DNA of 64,000 bases from Sedimentisphaera salicampi (GTDB taxonomy: Bacteria; Planctomycetota; Phycisphaerae; Sedimentisphaerales; Sedimentisphaeraceae). The notes beneath the pieces were generated by a model. That model saw only the letters and a program-made list of their open reading frames with translations, did not search any database and was not told the origin of the DNA. Below are positions 1-8,590 of the stretch, in pieces. Positions within the stretch are counted from its first letter, which is position 1. Every line of letters starts with the position of its first letter. The translations under genes and the position numbers were made by a program. Where the stretch lies: assembly GCF_002117005.1 (NCBI RefSeq), contig NZ_CP021023.1, forward strand, positions 558,001 to 622,000, given 5' to 3'.

Positions 1-112
1 GAAGTGTCGTGTAGAGTCTGGACTGATATTTTTGGATAAGCTCCCCCAAGGCGTCCTTATCGCCTTGGCGGTAGCGCATCAGTAGGCTGCTGTCTTCTGG
101 ATTATTCTGCAC
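1..112 (-). CDS. ECF-type sigma-70 factor, N-terminal fragment (cut by window edge)
   Basis: Only the first 37 codons are inside the window. From a GTG at 112 the reading frame gives VQNNPEDSSLLMRYRQGDKD, followed by ALGELIQKYQSRLYTTL. The pattern L-x-x-R-Y-R-x-G-D-x-x-A-L-x-x-L-I-x-x-Y-x-x-x-L-Y is the usual start of sigma-70 region 2 in extracytoplasmic-function sigma factors, which direct RNA polymerase to stress or envelope promoters. The GTG lies one base past the stop of the upstream lipoprotein gene, so the two are probably translationally coupled. A TTG at 121 overlapping that stop is an alternative start. No clear Shine-Dalgarno is seen. The subgroup cannot be assigned from this fragment. 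Confidence 0.7.
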   Translation of the reverse strand, partial: MQNNPEDSSLLMRYRQGDKDALGELIQKYQSRLYTTL

Positions 113-113
113 T

Positions 114-602
114 TTAATCAATCTGCAAAGTTTTCTGAGTATTCAGCATACCGGTTTCCGAGATAAAAGTAACCTCAATAACGCATTCTGATAGTGCAGA
201 GCCTTTCTCGGGCATTTGAAGGTGAAATGAGTAGGAACGCATCATATCTCTCCAATAACTGTTGTTATCCTTTGCTGAAACAGCATTTATATCGTCCCAT
301 TTAAAGATTCTTTCCGCCTTTGAAACAGCAGAGAGCTTTTTAGGTCTGTAGGCCTCAATCCTGAACACCCCCGGGTGCTTGATATTCGAGCCGAAATTAT
401 CCTCCAGCTCAACATATACCTCAAATTGATAGCCTCCCGAAACCTTTGAGGCAGATGAAAGCGGAGAAACCCTTAAGACTTCCGGCTTGAAGCCGGCGTA
501 CTGGCTCTCACAGCTATGCTTGCATTCCTCAAGGCTTACGGAGGATGTAAAAACGCCGCAGCCGCCCGTAAAAATCAATATACAAACAATAAGCTTAACC
601 AA
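114..602 (-). CDS. Small putative lipoprotein
   Basis: The product has 162 residues: a short hydrophobic N-terminus (residues 1-15), a possible lipobox ending F-T-G-G-C, then a soluble domain with no family I recognise. The predicted start is TTG, directly after the ribBA stop (TAATTG), with a GGTGAGGA ribosome-binding site a few bases upstream inside ribBA; no ATG fits better. The soluble part contains Y-Q-F-E-V-Y-V-E-L-E-D and F-R-I-E-A-Y-R-P-K segments that suggest beta strands. It sits between ribBA and an ECF sigma gene with essentially no spacing, so it is probably cotranscribed. It may be an envelope component linked to the sigma factor, but that rests on position only. Confidence 0.6.
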   Translation of the reverse strand: MVKLIVCILIFTGGCGVFTSSVSLEECKHSCESQYAGFKPEVLRVSPLSSASKVSGGYQFEVYVELEDNFGSNIKHPGVFRIEAYRPKKLSAVSKAERIFKWDDINAVSAKDNNSYWRDMMRSYSFHLQMPEKGSALSECVIEVTFISETGMLNTQKTLQID

Positions 603-1820
603 TTACAGATCCTCACCTTTGAGTAAATGTCCGAAACGGTGCTTTTTTGTTCTCAAGTAGTTTACGTTGTACTCGCATGGCTGCATCTCAATAGGCATCT
701 GCTCGACAACCTCAATCCCGTAAACCTTGAGCCTCTCGATCTTCTTAGGGTTGTTGGTGAGGATTTTCACCTTGCTCACTCCCAAATCCCTGAGTATCTG
801 CGCTCCTATACCGTAATCACGCTTATCAGGGGCAAATCCCAGCTCCACATTCGCATCATAAGTATCAAGGCCGTCTTCTTGGAGCTTATAGGCCTTTAGC
901 TTATTAACAAGGCCTATCCCTCTTCCTTCCTGACGCAGATATACGAACACCCCTCTGCCCTCTTTCTGAATCATCTCAAGGGCCTTTTCCATTTGCTTGC
1001 CGCATTCACATCGCTTTGAATGAAACAAATCGCCTGTCATACATTCTGAGTGCATTCTGATAAGAACAGGTTCATCTGTTGTTAAATCACCTTTGCAAAG
1101 GGCAATATGAGGCTCTGTTGAGCCAAGGCTCTCATATCCAACAAGCTCAAATTCGCCGAAATCTGTAGGCATAGACACTGCCTGCATTCTTCGAACCTGA
1201 GTTTCCTTCTGCATCCTGTATTCAATTATATTGGCAACTGAAGTCATCTTTAGATCGTGCTCCCTGCAAAACTTCACCAGATCAGGGAAACGCTTCATAC
1301 TTCCGTCGTCGTTCATTATCTCGCAAATAACGCCCGCCGGCTTGAGACCTGCGATCCTTGCAAGGTCCACAGCACCTTCAGTTTGGCCTTCTCTGGTAAG
1401 AACGCCGCCTTCCTTTGCCCTCAGAGGAAAAATATGCCCGGGACGTGCAAGGTCATAAGGCTTTGTTTTATCATCAGATAGTACCTGAATCGTTTTGGAC
1501 CTGTCGGAAGCGCTCACTCCGGTTGTTATCCCGTCCTTTGCATCCACGCTTACAGTAAAGGCTGTGCCTAGCGAAGCGGTATTTACGAGAGACTGAGGGT
1601 GAAGCCCCAGTTTTTCGCATCTCTCAGCCTCAAGCGGAACGCATATAAGACCCCTGCCCCGAGTTACCATAAAATTCACAATCTCAGGGGTTATATGCTC
1701 TGCCGCGCAGACCAGATCGCCCTCGTTCTCGCGATCTTCATCGTCCACCAAAACAACCATCTTCCCGCTGCGAAGGTCTTCTGCTACTTCATCTATAGTG
1801 TTTAACTGCGTATCTTCCAT
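603..1820 (-). CDS. ribBA: Bifunctional DHBP synthase / GTP cyclohydrolase II
   Basis: This enzyme makes both riboflavin precursors: 3,4-dihydroxy-2-butanone 4-phosphate from ribulose 5-phosphate (N-terminal RibB half) and the pyrimidine precursor from GTP (C-terminal RibA half). The RibB half shows the acidic metal loop D26-D-E-D-R-E-N-E-G-D35 and the H-I-F-P-L ... G-V-L-x-R-x-G-Q-T-E-G substrate region. The RibA half shows the zinc cysteines in S-E-C-M-T-G-D-x-F-x-S-x-R-C-E-C-G and the catalytic L-R-Q-E-G-R-G-I-G-L motif. At 405 residues it is the normal length for the fusion. It is preceded by the ACT gene (13-bp gap) and followed directly by a lipoprotein gene. No FMN riboswitch is visible upstream, as expected inside an operon. 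Confidence 0.97.
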   Translation of the reverse strand: MEDTQLNTIDEVAEDLRSGKMVVLVDDEDRENEGDLVCAAEHITPEIVNFMVTRGRGLICVPLEAERCEKLGLHPQSLVNTASLGTAFTVSVDAKDGITTGVSASDRSKTIQVLSDDKTKPYDLARPGHIFPLRAKEGGVLTREGQTEGAVDLARIAGLKPAGVICEIMNDDGSMKRFPDLVKFCREHDLKMTSVANIIEYRMQKETQVRRMQAVSMPTDFGEFELVGYESLGSTEPHIALCKGDLTTDEPVLIRMHSECMTGDLFHSKRCECGKQMEKALEMIQKEGRGVFVYLRQEGRGIGLVNKLKAYKLQEDGLDTYDANVELGFAPDKRDYGIGAQILRDLGVSKVKILTNNPKKIERLKVYGIEVVEQMPIEMQPCEYNVNYLRTKKHRFGHLLKGEDL

Positions 1821-1833
1821 TTATATATTTCTG

Positions 1834-2268
1834 TCAAAGGTCTGTAAAATCTGAGCTGTCAAGCAGTTTGAAACCCTCTTTTTTGAGGTTGTCAACAGCG
1901 GCCTGCTTCAGGGTATCGTGTATCTCCATGCAGCAGACACCCAAATTACCGGGTTGAACAACAAAGCCGAATACATCGGCAATGTTTACATCATTCTCAT
2001 TCATAATTAATGTGAGCCGCTTCAAATTTCCCGGACTGTCTGGAACGCTCACAGCGGTGATATCTTTAAGTGCGCAGGCAAATCCCCTTTCTGAGAGCGC
2101 AAGCCTTGCCTCGTCTGGTTTATCCACTATCATCTTGATAAGGCCGTATTCGCCTCTGTCCTGCACGGTAAAGGCCTTGATGTCGATTTCGTTTTCGGTA
2201 AGAATATCAGTTACCCTGTAAACTCTGCCCGGCCTGTTTTCAACAAAAACATTAAGCTGCTTTATCAT
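1834..2268 (-). CDS. Tandem ACT-domain protein
   Basis: This 144-residue protein consists of two ACT-like modules, roughly residues 1-68 and 72-144. The first begins with the typical strand and turn V-F-V-E-N-R-P-G-R-V; the second has L-T-L-I-M-N-E-N-D-V-N-I-A-D-V. ACT domains bind small ligands, often amino acids, and no catalytic domain is attached. The ATG at 2268 has GGAG eight bases upstream. Its gene lies 15 bp after paaK, an arrangement seen in many anaerobes, where a stand-alone ACT protein accompanies phenylacetate-CoA ligase. It could sense an aromatic amino acid or arylacetate and modulate the ligase, which is inference. Confidence 0.85.
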   Translation of the reverse strand: MIKQLNVFVENRPGRVYRVTDILTENEIDIKAFTVQDRGEYGLIKMIVDKPDEARLALSERGFACALKDITAVSVPDSPGNLKRLTLIMNENDVNIADVFGFVVQPGNLGVCCMEIHDTLKQAAVDNLKKEGFKLLDSSDFTDL

Positions 2269-2283
2269 AATTAAAGCTCCAAT

Positions 2284-3594
2284 CTAAATTTCTTCCCGCA
2301 TATCAATCACCCTCTTTGCCTTGCCTTCAAAAGTAGGCAGGGTGCCGGGTTCGTGTATCTGAACAGCTGGATTAACAAATATTGATGCCTTCAGCTCCTC
2401 GCAAATTCTTTTATTCAGGCTGTCGAGCTGCGAGGCATCTCCGCTGAACATCTTTGAGTATATCTCAACCTTTACAATTACCTTGTCTATAGCCCCGCTC
2501 TTGGCAAGAACAATCTGGAAATTCGTTCCAACCTCGGGTATATTCATCACAACCTCCTCTATCTGAGAAGGGAATACATTCACGCCGTTGATTATCATCA
2601 TATCATCGGTTCTCCCCATAATACGGGAAAGCCGGCGGTGAGTTCTACCGCACGGGCAGTCTGAATCATAGATATGACACAAGTCTCTTGTTCTGTATCT
2701 TATAAGCGGCATAGCTGTTCTGGTAAGGTTTGTGAGAACAAGTTCGCCCTTTTCGCCGTCCGGAAGCACTTGGCCTGTTTCAGGGTCGATTATTTCTGCG
2801 ATGAAGCCGTCTTCCCAGATGTGCATTCCGTTTCTGTAAACGCATTCAAACGCTACTCCCGGCCCGTTCATTTCGCTTAGCCCGTAGGAATTGTAGCAAG
2901 GCATATTGTAAAGCTCTTCAAGTTTTTTTCGTGTCTGCTCAGTATGCGGCTCTGCGCCGGTGATAGCCCTTTTGAGATTCAAGTCTTCTATTTTCGTATT
3001 AAATTCATCCAGCTTCCCGTGGATGTGCAGAAGGTAGCTCGGGGTAATGTGCAGAGTTGTTGTTTTGAAATCCTGCATATATTTAACCTGCCGGATCGTG
3101 TTTCCACCGCCGATAGGGAGAACCGCCATCCCTACTCGCTCAGCCCCGTAATGCAGGCCTAAGCCGCCTGTAAACAGTCCGTATGTCATCATATTCTGGA
3201 ATATATCGCTCTTCGTGCAGCCTGTTGCAACAAGGCTCCTTGCAACCAGCTCAGTCCAGCAGTCCATATCCTCGGCCGAAAGATAGATTACCGTAGGAAC
3301 GCCTGTTGTCCCGCTGGAGGAATGAATTCTCACAACATCATCAAAATCCGATGCGAGCAGTCCTGTGGGGTAATTCTGCCTCAAATCGTTTTTTGTAGTG
3401 AAGGGGAATTTCTGAATATCCTCAAGAGTTTTAACATCTTCAGGGGTTTCTATGCCCGCCTTGTAAAACTTTTTCTTGTAGAATTCTGATTTAAAAGCAA
3501 GTCCCACAATCTTTTTGAGCCTTTGGAGCTGAATATCGTTTATCTCATCTCGGCTCGCCGTTTCGATCTGCTTATTCCAGAAGTTTATCTGCAT
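2284..3594 (-). CDS. paaK: Phenylacetate-CoA ligase family enzyme
   Basis: This ANL-superfamily adenylating enzyme activates an aryl acid, typically phenylacetate, to its CoA thioester using ATP. Seen directly: the phosphate-binding loop H-S-S-S-G-T-T-G-V-P-T, the adenine-site motif Y-G-L-S-E-M-N-G-P-G, and the hinge region G-R-T-D-D-M-M-I-I-N-G-V-N-V-F-P. I chose the ATG at 3594 (436 residues) because AAAGGCAG precedes it by eight bases; a TTG 36 bp further upstream lacks such a site. It is the first gene of a minus-strand operon with the ACT protein and ribBA. No indolepyruvate ferredoxin oxidoreductase genes, common partners in anaerobes, are nearby. Substrate specificity among aryl acids is uncertain. 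Confidence 0.92.
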   Translation of the reverse strand: MQINFWNKQIETASRDEINDIQLQRLKKIVGLAFKSEFYKKKFYKAGIETPEDVKTLEDIQKFPFTTKNDLRQNYPTGLLASDFDDVVRIHSSSGTTGVPTVIYLSAEDMDCWTELVARSLVATGCTKSDIFQNMMTYGLFTGGLGLHYGAERVGMAVLPIGGGNTIRQVKYMQDFKTTTLHITPSYLLHIHGKLDEFNTKIEDLNLKRAITGAEPHTEQTRKKLEELYNMPCYNSYGLSEMNGPGVAFECVYRNGMHIWEDGFIAEIIDPETGQVLPDGEKGELVLTNLTRTAMPLIRYRTRDLCHIYDSDCPCGRTHRRLSRIMGRTDDMMIINGVNVFPSQIEEVVMNIPEVGTNFQIVLAKSGAIDKVIVKVEIYSKMFSGDASQLDSLNKRICEELKASIFVNPAVQIHEPGTLPTFEGKAKRVIDMREEI

Positions 3595-3637
3595 TTGTTC
3601 TGCCTTTATAATTGTTTTAATTGGCCGCAAAAGCTAA

Positions 3638-3665
3638 AGTTTAGCAAAGACCGTAAAAATTTCAA
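3638..3665 (-). promoter_or_regulatory. Candidate sigma-70 promoter for the paaK operon
   Basis: On the minus strand, TTGAAA (3660-3665) and TAAACT (3638-3643) are separated by 16 bases. They lie about 45-70 bp before the paaK ATG. This matches a housekeeping promoter by eye only. Confidence 0.4.
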
Positions 3666-3863
3666 CTTACAAAAAGGCTCTCTTTATACTATTGCTCAAA
3701 TTCAATCATCTTCCAAGGCAGTCCGCAGGAATTTAGCCTCTCCATAAAAGGGTCTGGGCTGAACTGCTCCGTATAAAAAACCAACATTTGAATTTTTTTG
3801 AGGAAACAGGAATATGGCTCTTTCTGCTACAATATTTCAACTTCCAAAGGGGCTATTGAATCC
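3666..3863. other. Intergenic spacer without recognised features
   Basis: Together with the adjoining promoter and terminator this completes a roughly 330-bp stretch between paaK and the LamG gene. No gene with a credible start or ribosome-binding site was found in it. Confidence 0.6.
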
Positions 3864-3896
3864 AAAAAAAGCCCCCTCAAAAATTGAGGAGGCTTT
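3864..3896 (-). terminator. Rho-independent terminator after the LamG gene pair
   Basis: A 13-bp stem with one mismatch (3868-3880 pairing with 3884-3896) and a 3-base loop is followed on the minus strand by seven T residues. It lies 25 bp past the stop of the downstream LamG gene and so ends the minus-strand LamG transcript before paaK. Confidence 0.85.
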
Positions 3897-3921
3897 AATG
3901 TTTTAAAGGAGTCAGTAATGT

Positions 3922-6099
3922 TTAGTCAAGCTGTGGATACAGGTTAGACTCGTTCCAGTCGCCCGCCATCAGAGCGAAATCTGCAAGGTCAACTTTGCAG
4001 TCGCCGTTGAAATCGAACTGAAGCACGGGTGATTCAGGCTCTGTACAAACTGTTTCACCAGTTATCTGGTAATACTGCTCTGCTACTTCATCGCTTGAAA
4101 GTGCATAATTGTACATTTTTATCTCATCGAATACGCCGTATGTTGGCCGCCAGAGTGTGCCGTTTTCATCCCGCATATCACTCATAAGCTGCACAGGCAA
4201 TTCGTTTCTGCTGGTTTTGAAAGGCCCGCCAACAGCAGCAAGAGTACCGTTGACATAGAGCTTGCCCTGCTCATCTTCGTTGTTTACAAACGCTATATGA
4301 GCCCATTCACCTTCTGGCAGATAATACTCCTGAGGAGCTGTAACAGGGCCGTAATCCTGATGATTGATGTCAATCTGTCCGTCCGGACCGAGACCAAACC
4401 ACCAGTTATTATCTAGCTGCTGGTCTTTAGAGCAAACAAGGCCTGTCCAATCTGTAGGAGCAACACCAGAGCCTGCCCATTTGATCCAGAGGGTAATAGA
4501 AAGCCCGTTTGTGTACTCAGCAGGCACAAAGGCATCAGTTTCTGCGGCCACAAGAGCGTTAGGCTCAGTATCAAGTGCTTGGCCAGTCATTGCAGGGTCA
4601 ACACCGTCAACCCACTGACTTGCCAGAGGTGTAGTGTTTGGGTCTGCATGATGGCCTTCGCCTGAAGCGTCTGTATAGTCTCCATCAAGCGGCCAATAAC
4701 CTATCATACGCTTAACTCCCAGCATCGCAGAATCAGTATCTACAGTTCCGGCCGCATTGTTTGTCCTGCAGAAGTATTCACCCTCATCGGCTTTCTCAAA
4801 ATCAGCAATTGAAAGGCTTGTGGTGTAGCTGTCACCGTGCTGAGATACTCCGATTGTTACGTCAGGGTCGCTGTCGTCAAGAATAAGCTCAGGTTCACCT
4901 GCCTTCACCCAATTCACAGAAGCTGCAGACTTGCTGGTAAAAGAAGCATTTAAAGTTACTTCTGTGCCGGCAAAATCTGCCGTATCTTCAGGTGAAGCGG
5001 TAATTGCAGGGATTGCCGGCAGTGCTTCGAACTCCCATACAGGACCAGCAATGTTGCCCGGAGCGCCTTTTGAAGCACCGCTAACCTGCTCTTCAACCTG
5101 CCAAAATACCTCATCACCAAGGTTGAATGAGTAAGGAACCTGCACAGGATCACTGCCTGCCGGAACGAATGTATCAACTTCTGCCACATTGTTGTTCGGA
5201 TCTGCTGGGTCGAATGTTGAATAGATAGTAACAAAGTGCCCTGTAATGTCTGGGTTCGGATTTGAAGTGTCAGCGGGGTCGCCGGCAGTGTCAAACTGAA
5301 CAGAAGTTACGGCAGCAGGGTCAACATTAATCGCATTGTTGGCAGGCACTGGGTTTCTCGGGAAGGTTTCCAGATCTATCACGTCTTCAAAGATCTGCCC
5401 TCTAACATCAGAGCCTCCTTCGGTTTCCATAGCAACAGCGCAGCCGTCTGAGGTTACCAGCTCAATTGAAGGATACCAATCACGGCTCAAGCCACCCATT
5501 GAAGGGTAATTGTAGCTTTCTCCCTCAGCGGGAAACTGGCCAAGAACGCTTACTCTGCGATCGCCAGTGAGATTTGTTGAGCCTAATGTTCCTGTTATGG
5601 TTTCTTCATAGAGCCTTCCGTTAATCATAACTGCAAGCTCGCCGGTGTTCGCATTGAAAGAAGCAAAAGCTTCTGTTTCAACGCCCGGATATACTGGTCC
5701 CATTGCCACTGCAACGCCTTCATCACCTGAGGCATCGGTATCATCAAGGCTGGCTACATTTGCCTGCTCTCCGCCGGAGCCGCCGGCTCCCTTTGAGCAA
5801 AATGTTAGCATACCATCGCAGATATACAGACCTGTACCAAAGGTAGTTCCGCCTACCTCAATCACTATTACCGGCCCGTCTGTTTTAGTTGTGTCTGCTT
5901 CAGTCGGAGTAAATTTTGCTGAAAGTGTTATCAGCCCAGAGCTGTCTATTGGCGGACAAGTTTGGCTTTGAGCGGTTTTCTCAGAAAAATCTACCAAGGC
6001 ATCAGCGTCATCGAATCCGGGAACTATTTCTCCAGCCAGAGACACTGAACAGGCCGCTGCAAAGAACATTAATACAAGGATTTTATATACTTTCGTCAT
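3922..6099 (-). CDS. Secreted Ig-like / LamG protein with dockerin-like C-terminus (copy 1)
   Basis: From the ATG at 6099 the 725-residue product has a signal peptide ending near S-L-A-G. Next comes a roughly 220-residue N-terminal domain opening E-I-V-P-G-F-D-D-A-D-A-L-V-D, then a second beta-rich region. An Ig-like domain with the C-terminal hallmark E-G-E-Y-F-C follows, where the first disulfide cysteine seems absent. A LamG/concanavalin-like domain starts at G-Y-W-P-L-D-G-D. The end is a dockerin-like F-D-F-N-G-D-C-K-V-D-L-A-D-F-A...W module. I prefer 6099 to an ATG 15 bp upstream because that ATG is part of GGAGAAAAATAAAATG, which works as the ribosome-binding site. It follows its paralogue by about 40 bp. 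Likely extracellular glycan binding or attachment; no catalytic domain was recognised. Confidence 0.85.
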   Translation of the reverse strand: MTKVYKILVLMFFAAACSVSLAGEIVPGFDDADALVDFSEKTAQSQTCPPIDSSGLITLSAKFTPTEADTTKTDGPVIVIEVGGTTFGTGLYICDGMLTFCSKGAGGSGGEQANVASLDDTDASGDEGVAVAMGPVYPGVETEAFASFNANTGELAVMINGRLYEETITGTLGSTNLTGDRRVSVLGQFPAEGESYNYPSMGGLSRDWYPSIELVTSDGCAVAMETEGGSDVRGQIFEDVIDLETFPRNPVPANNAINVDPAAVTSVQFDTAGDPADTSNPNPDITGHFVTIYSTFDPADPNNNVAEVDTFVPAGSDPVQVPYSFNLGDEVFWQVEEQVSGASKGAPGNIAGPVWEFEALPAIPAITASPEDTADFAGTEVTLNASFTSKSAASVNWVKAGEPELILDDSDPDVTIGVSQHGDSYTTSLSIADFEKADEGEYFCRTNNAAGTVDTDSAMLGVKRMIGYWPLDGDYTDASGEGHHADPNTTPLASQWVDGVDPAMTGQALDTEPNALVAAETDAFVPAEYTNGLSITLWIKWAGSGVAPTDWTGLVCSKDQQLDNNWWFGLGPDGQIDINHQDYGPVTAPQEYYLPEGEWAHIAFVNNEDEQGKLYVNGTLAAVGGPFKTSRNELPVQLMSDMRDENGTLWRPTYGVFDEIKMYNYALSSDEVAEQYYQITGETVCTEPESPVLQFDFNGDCKVDLADFALMAGDWNESNLYPQLD

Positions 6100-6142
6100 T
6101 TTATTTTTCTCCATAATATTTAATTATCACTTACAAACCGAA

Positions 6143-8287
6143 TTACTCGCCCGCTGCGGGATAAAGCATACTGTTCAGCCAGTCAACCGACCATTCAGCA
6201 AAATCTTCAAGGCCTACGGTGCAGTCTCCGTTTATATCATAAGCGAGATTTTCAGCATTCGGCTCAACGCATATTTGTTCGCCGGTTACATCATAGTACA
6301 AGCCGGCAATATCCTCTGGAGGCATAGCATAATTGTAGAGCCTAACTTCATCAAATATCGCCTCGGTGCAGAAATCGAGGTTATCAAGCTGGTTTGTTCC
6401 GAGGAATACAGGCACACTTGCAGTATTGATGCTGTACCTGCCCGGATTTGTCTGGTCAATTTCAGAGCCGTTTACATAGAACGTGGCAACTTCATCGGCG
6501 GATGAGGTTACCGCAAGATGAACCCACTCGCTCTTTGGAAGATTGTAATATCCGTATGGTGCGTATCCCGGGGCATTTACAGTAAGCCAGCCTGTTCTCT
6601 GATCAAACTCCCAAAACCAGTTATTCTGACTTGAGTCACGTGAGCTGAATATAGTACGTAAATGATTATTTGCAGGGTGGCTGTCCGCTCCCGGCCAATA
6701 AATCCACATAGACATAGTAACTTCATCGGTGTATTCAGCGGCCGCAAAAGGCTCTGTCTGAGCAACCGTATCTCTGTGTTCTATTGTACTCAGAGCCTGA
6801 CCGGTTACTGCAGGGGCGACGCCGTCAACCCATTGTTCTGTTATCGGTTCTTCATAAGGTGTAAGGTGATTCTCTTCGCCGGAATAGTCCTGATAGTCTC
6901 CGTCGAGAGGCCAGTATCCAACCATACGCTTAACAGCAAGAGAAGCAGAATCAGACTGAGTATCGCCCGCTGTGTTTGCTGCAATGCAGTAGTAATAACC
7001 TTGATCAGCCACCTCTGCATTATTGATGTAGAGCGTTGAGGTGAATTCATCGCCGTTCTGGGCAAGATCAATGGTTATGTCAGGATCGGATTCGAGCAGT
7101 TCTGTGTCAGGGTCGCCTTCCTTATACCATGCTGAGCTTGCTGCTGATTTGCTTGTGAAGGTGTATTCAAATACCGCCTGCTCACCTGCAAATACGGCCT
7201 CATCTACAGGCTGAGAAACAGCAGCCGGAGTAGCGGGCAGAGTTTCAAAGTTCCACAGAGGCCCAACTATATTTGCAGAATCGCCTTCCGGTGCTCCGCT
7301 CATCTGTTCTTCAACGTTCCAGAAAACCTCTTGCCCGAGCTCGAGCTCGAATGTTTCAGGCGTATTGACCGGCACTGTAATAGGATCTGCTCCTGCTGAA
7401 ACGAAGGTTTCATAAAGCGGGGCCATGCCAAGATTAGGATCGCCGTCCATTCCGCGATAGAAAGTTACAAAATGACCTGTTACGTCAGAATTCTGAGAGC
7501 CCGCATTTTCCGGATCTTCAGCAGTGTCAAAACTAACTTCTGTAAAGGTGTCGGGGTCGATATTCTCAGCTCTTACCGCAGGAGAAGGGTCGTGAGGAAG
7601 AAGCGTAGGATCTACGGCTTCTCCAAAAATCTGTCCTCTCACGGTAGTGCCGGATACGGTAGTCATTCCCCACGTATTTTCTGCATTAAGCAGGGGCTCA
7701 TTTGCTCCATTCAAGCCGCCCATTGAGCCTGTATCAATAGTACCTGCTCCGAGAAATGTAACAGTTTGGTTACCTGTCAGATTTGTTGAGGTGGGGAAAG
7801 TGTCCAGATAGACGATTCTTCTAACTCCATTAACTGAAGAAAGAACTATACCTGAATTCAAATCGACAGAAACCCACGCATTTACTTCTTGTTCTGCCTC
7901 AATATCGCCCATTTTTACTGCACCAGCACCATCTGCAAATTCGAAATCTTGAAAGGTGCGGTCGTTATTTCCGCTAACATTTGCCCTGAAGGCGTAGTGA
8001 AGCTCGCCGTTGCAGATCCAAATGCCGCTGCCGAAGGTGGTACCGCCGGTTTCAATTACAGCCACCGGGCCGCTGTCTTCTGTAACATCGGCCACTGAAG
8101 GTGTGAATTTTGCGGCGAAGGTGATAGTGCTGCCCGGGTTCAGGGCTGTAATATCGCCGAAATCTCCATCTCTGGCAGCGGTATAATCCACCAGGGCATC
8201 GCCGTCATCGAACCAAGGGACTATCTCCCCTGCCCAGACGGACGCCGCAACTGAACAACAGAAAAGAATTAAAAACACTTTTTTCAT
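6143..8287 (-). CDS. Secreted Ig-like / LamG protein with dockerin-like C-terminus (copy 2)
   Basis: This 714-residue paralogue of the neighbouring gene has the same domain order. A signal peptide (M-K-K-V-F-L-I-L-F ... V-W-A-G) is followed by the domain opening E-I-V-P-W-F-D-D-G-D-A-L-V-D-Y. An Ig-like domain ends Q-G-Y-Y-Y-C, a LamG domain opens G-Y-W-P-L-D-G-D-Y, and the C-terminus is D-I-N-G-D-C-T-V-G-L-E-D-F-A-E-W. Sequence between shared motifs has diverged, so the duplication is not recent. GGAG lies about nine bases before the ATG. It is the first gene of the pair, and an insertion sequence sits 124 bp upstream of its start. Probable role is surface or secreted carbohydrate binding. 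Confidence 0.85.
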   Translation of the reverse strand: MKKVFLILFCCSVAASVWAGEIVPWFDDGDALVDYTAARDGDFGDITALNPGSTITFAAKFTPSVADVTEDSGPVAVIETGGTTFGSGIWICNGELHYAFRANVSGNNDRTFQDFEFADGAGAVKMGDIEAEQEVNAWVSVDLNSGIVLSSVNGVRRIVYLDTFPTSTNLTGNQTVTFLGAGTIDTGSMGGLNGANEPLLNAENTWGMTTVSGTTVRGQIFGEAVDPTLLPHDPSPAVRAENIDPDTFTEVSFDTAEDPENAGSQNSDVTGHFVTFYRGMDGDPNLGMAPLYETFVSAGADPITVPVNTPETFELELGQEVFWNVEEQMSGAPEGDSANIVGPLWNFETLPATPAAVSQPVDEAVFAGEQAVFEYTFTSKSAASSAWYKEGDPDTELLESDPDITIDLAQNGDEFTSTLYINNAEVADQGYYYCIAANTAGDTQSDSASLAVKRMVGYWPLDGDYQDYSGEENHLTPYEEPITEQWVDGVAPAVTGQALSTIEHRDTVAQTEPFAAAEYTDEVTMSMWIYWPGADSHPANNHLRTIFSSRDSSQNNWFWEFDQRTGWLTVNAPGYAPYGYYNLPKSEWVHLAVTSSADEVATFYVNGSEIDQTNPGRYSINTASVPVFLGTNQLDNLDFCTEAIFDEVRLYNYAMPPEDIAGLYYDVTGEQICVEPNAENLAYDINGDCTVGLEDFAEWSVDWLNSMLYPAAGE

Positions 8288-8410
8288 AATGAAATACTCC
8301 GAAATAAATTTAACTTATTAACTATATGCAGCAACCAAAGCTGCAACTTCCATTTAAAAATTTTCTTCAGTGAATTAATAAGAAGGAGCCAATCTTTTTA
8401 CAAAAAAAAT
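8288..8410 (-). other. Upstream leader of the LamG pair, with a small hairpin
   Basis: This AT-rich stretch between the LamG gene and the insertion sequence holds a short inverted repeat, TGCAGC (8327-8332) and GCTGCA (8340-8345) with a 7-base loop, about 40-60 bp before the ATG. It may be a leader hairpin or operator. The original promoter should lie here or beyond the insertion point. Confidence 0.4.
8402..8410. repeat. Target-site duplication, left copy
   Basis: AAAAAAAAT directly abuts the left terminal repeat of the insertion sequence and is repeated exactly at the right end (9919-9927). Nine bp suits the IS4 group, although an A-tract is low-complexity evidence. Confidence 0.75.
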
Positions 8411-8426
8411 CACAGCCATCCCATAG
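8411..8426 (+). repeat. Left terminal inverted repeat of the insertion sequence
   Basis: CACAGCCATCCCATAG is the exact reverse complement of the right end. Confidence 0.93.
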
Positions 8427-8590
8427 GTCCATAGATTTATCGTTGAGGGCTTGTTTATTGTATTAAAACGCCCTTTTCCTGAAGGATTTCAATCACCCCA
8501 GTTTGCATTTTTTTGGCTATTGTTCAATTGTCAGTTATTTGCTCAATACTGCCCACTCTTTTTTCACCTCTTTCTTTGCGTAAAATCTTG

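Noticed and set aside
627-899. Plus-strand open frames opposite ribBA
   Set aside because: They lie antisense to a strongly conserved gene and show no family features; the same holds for the many other antisense frames in the window.
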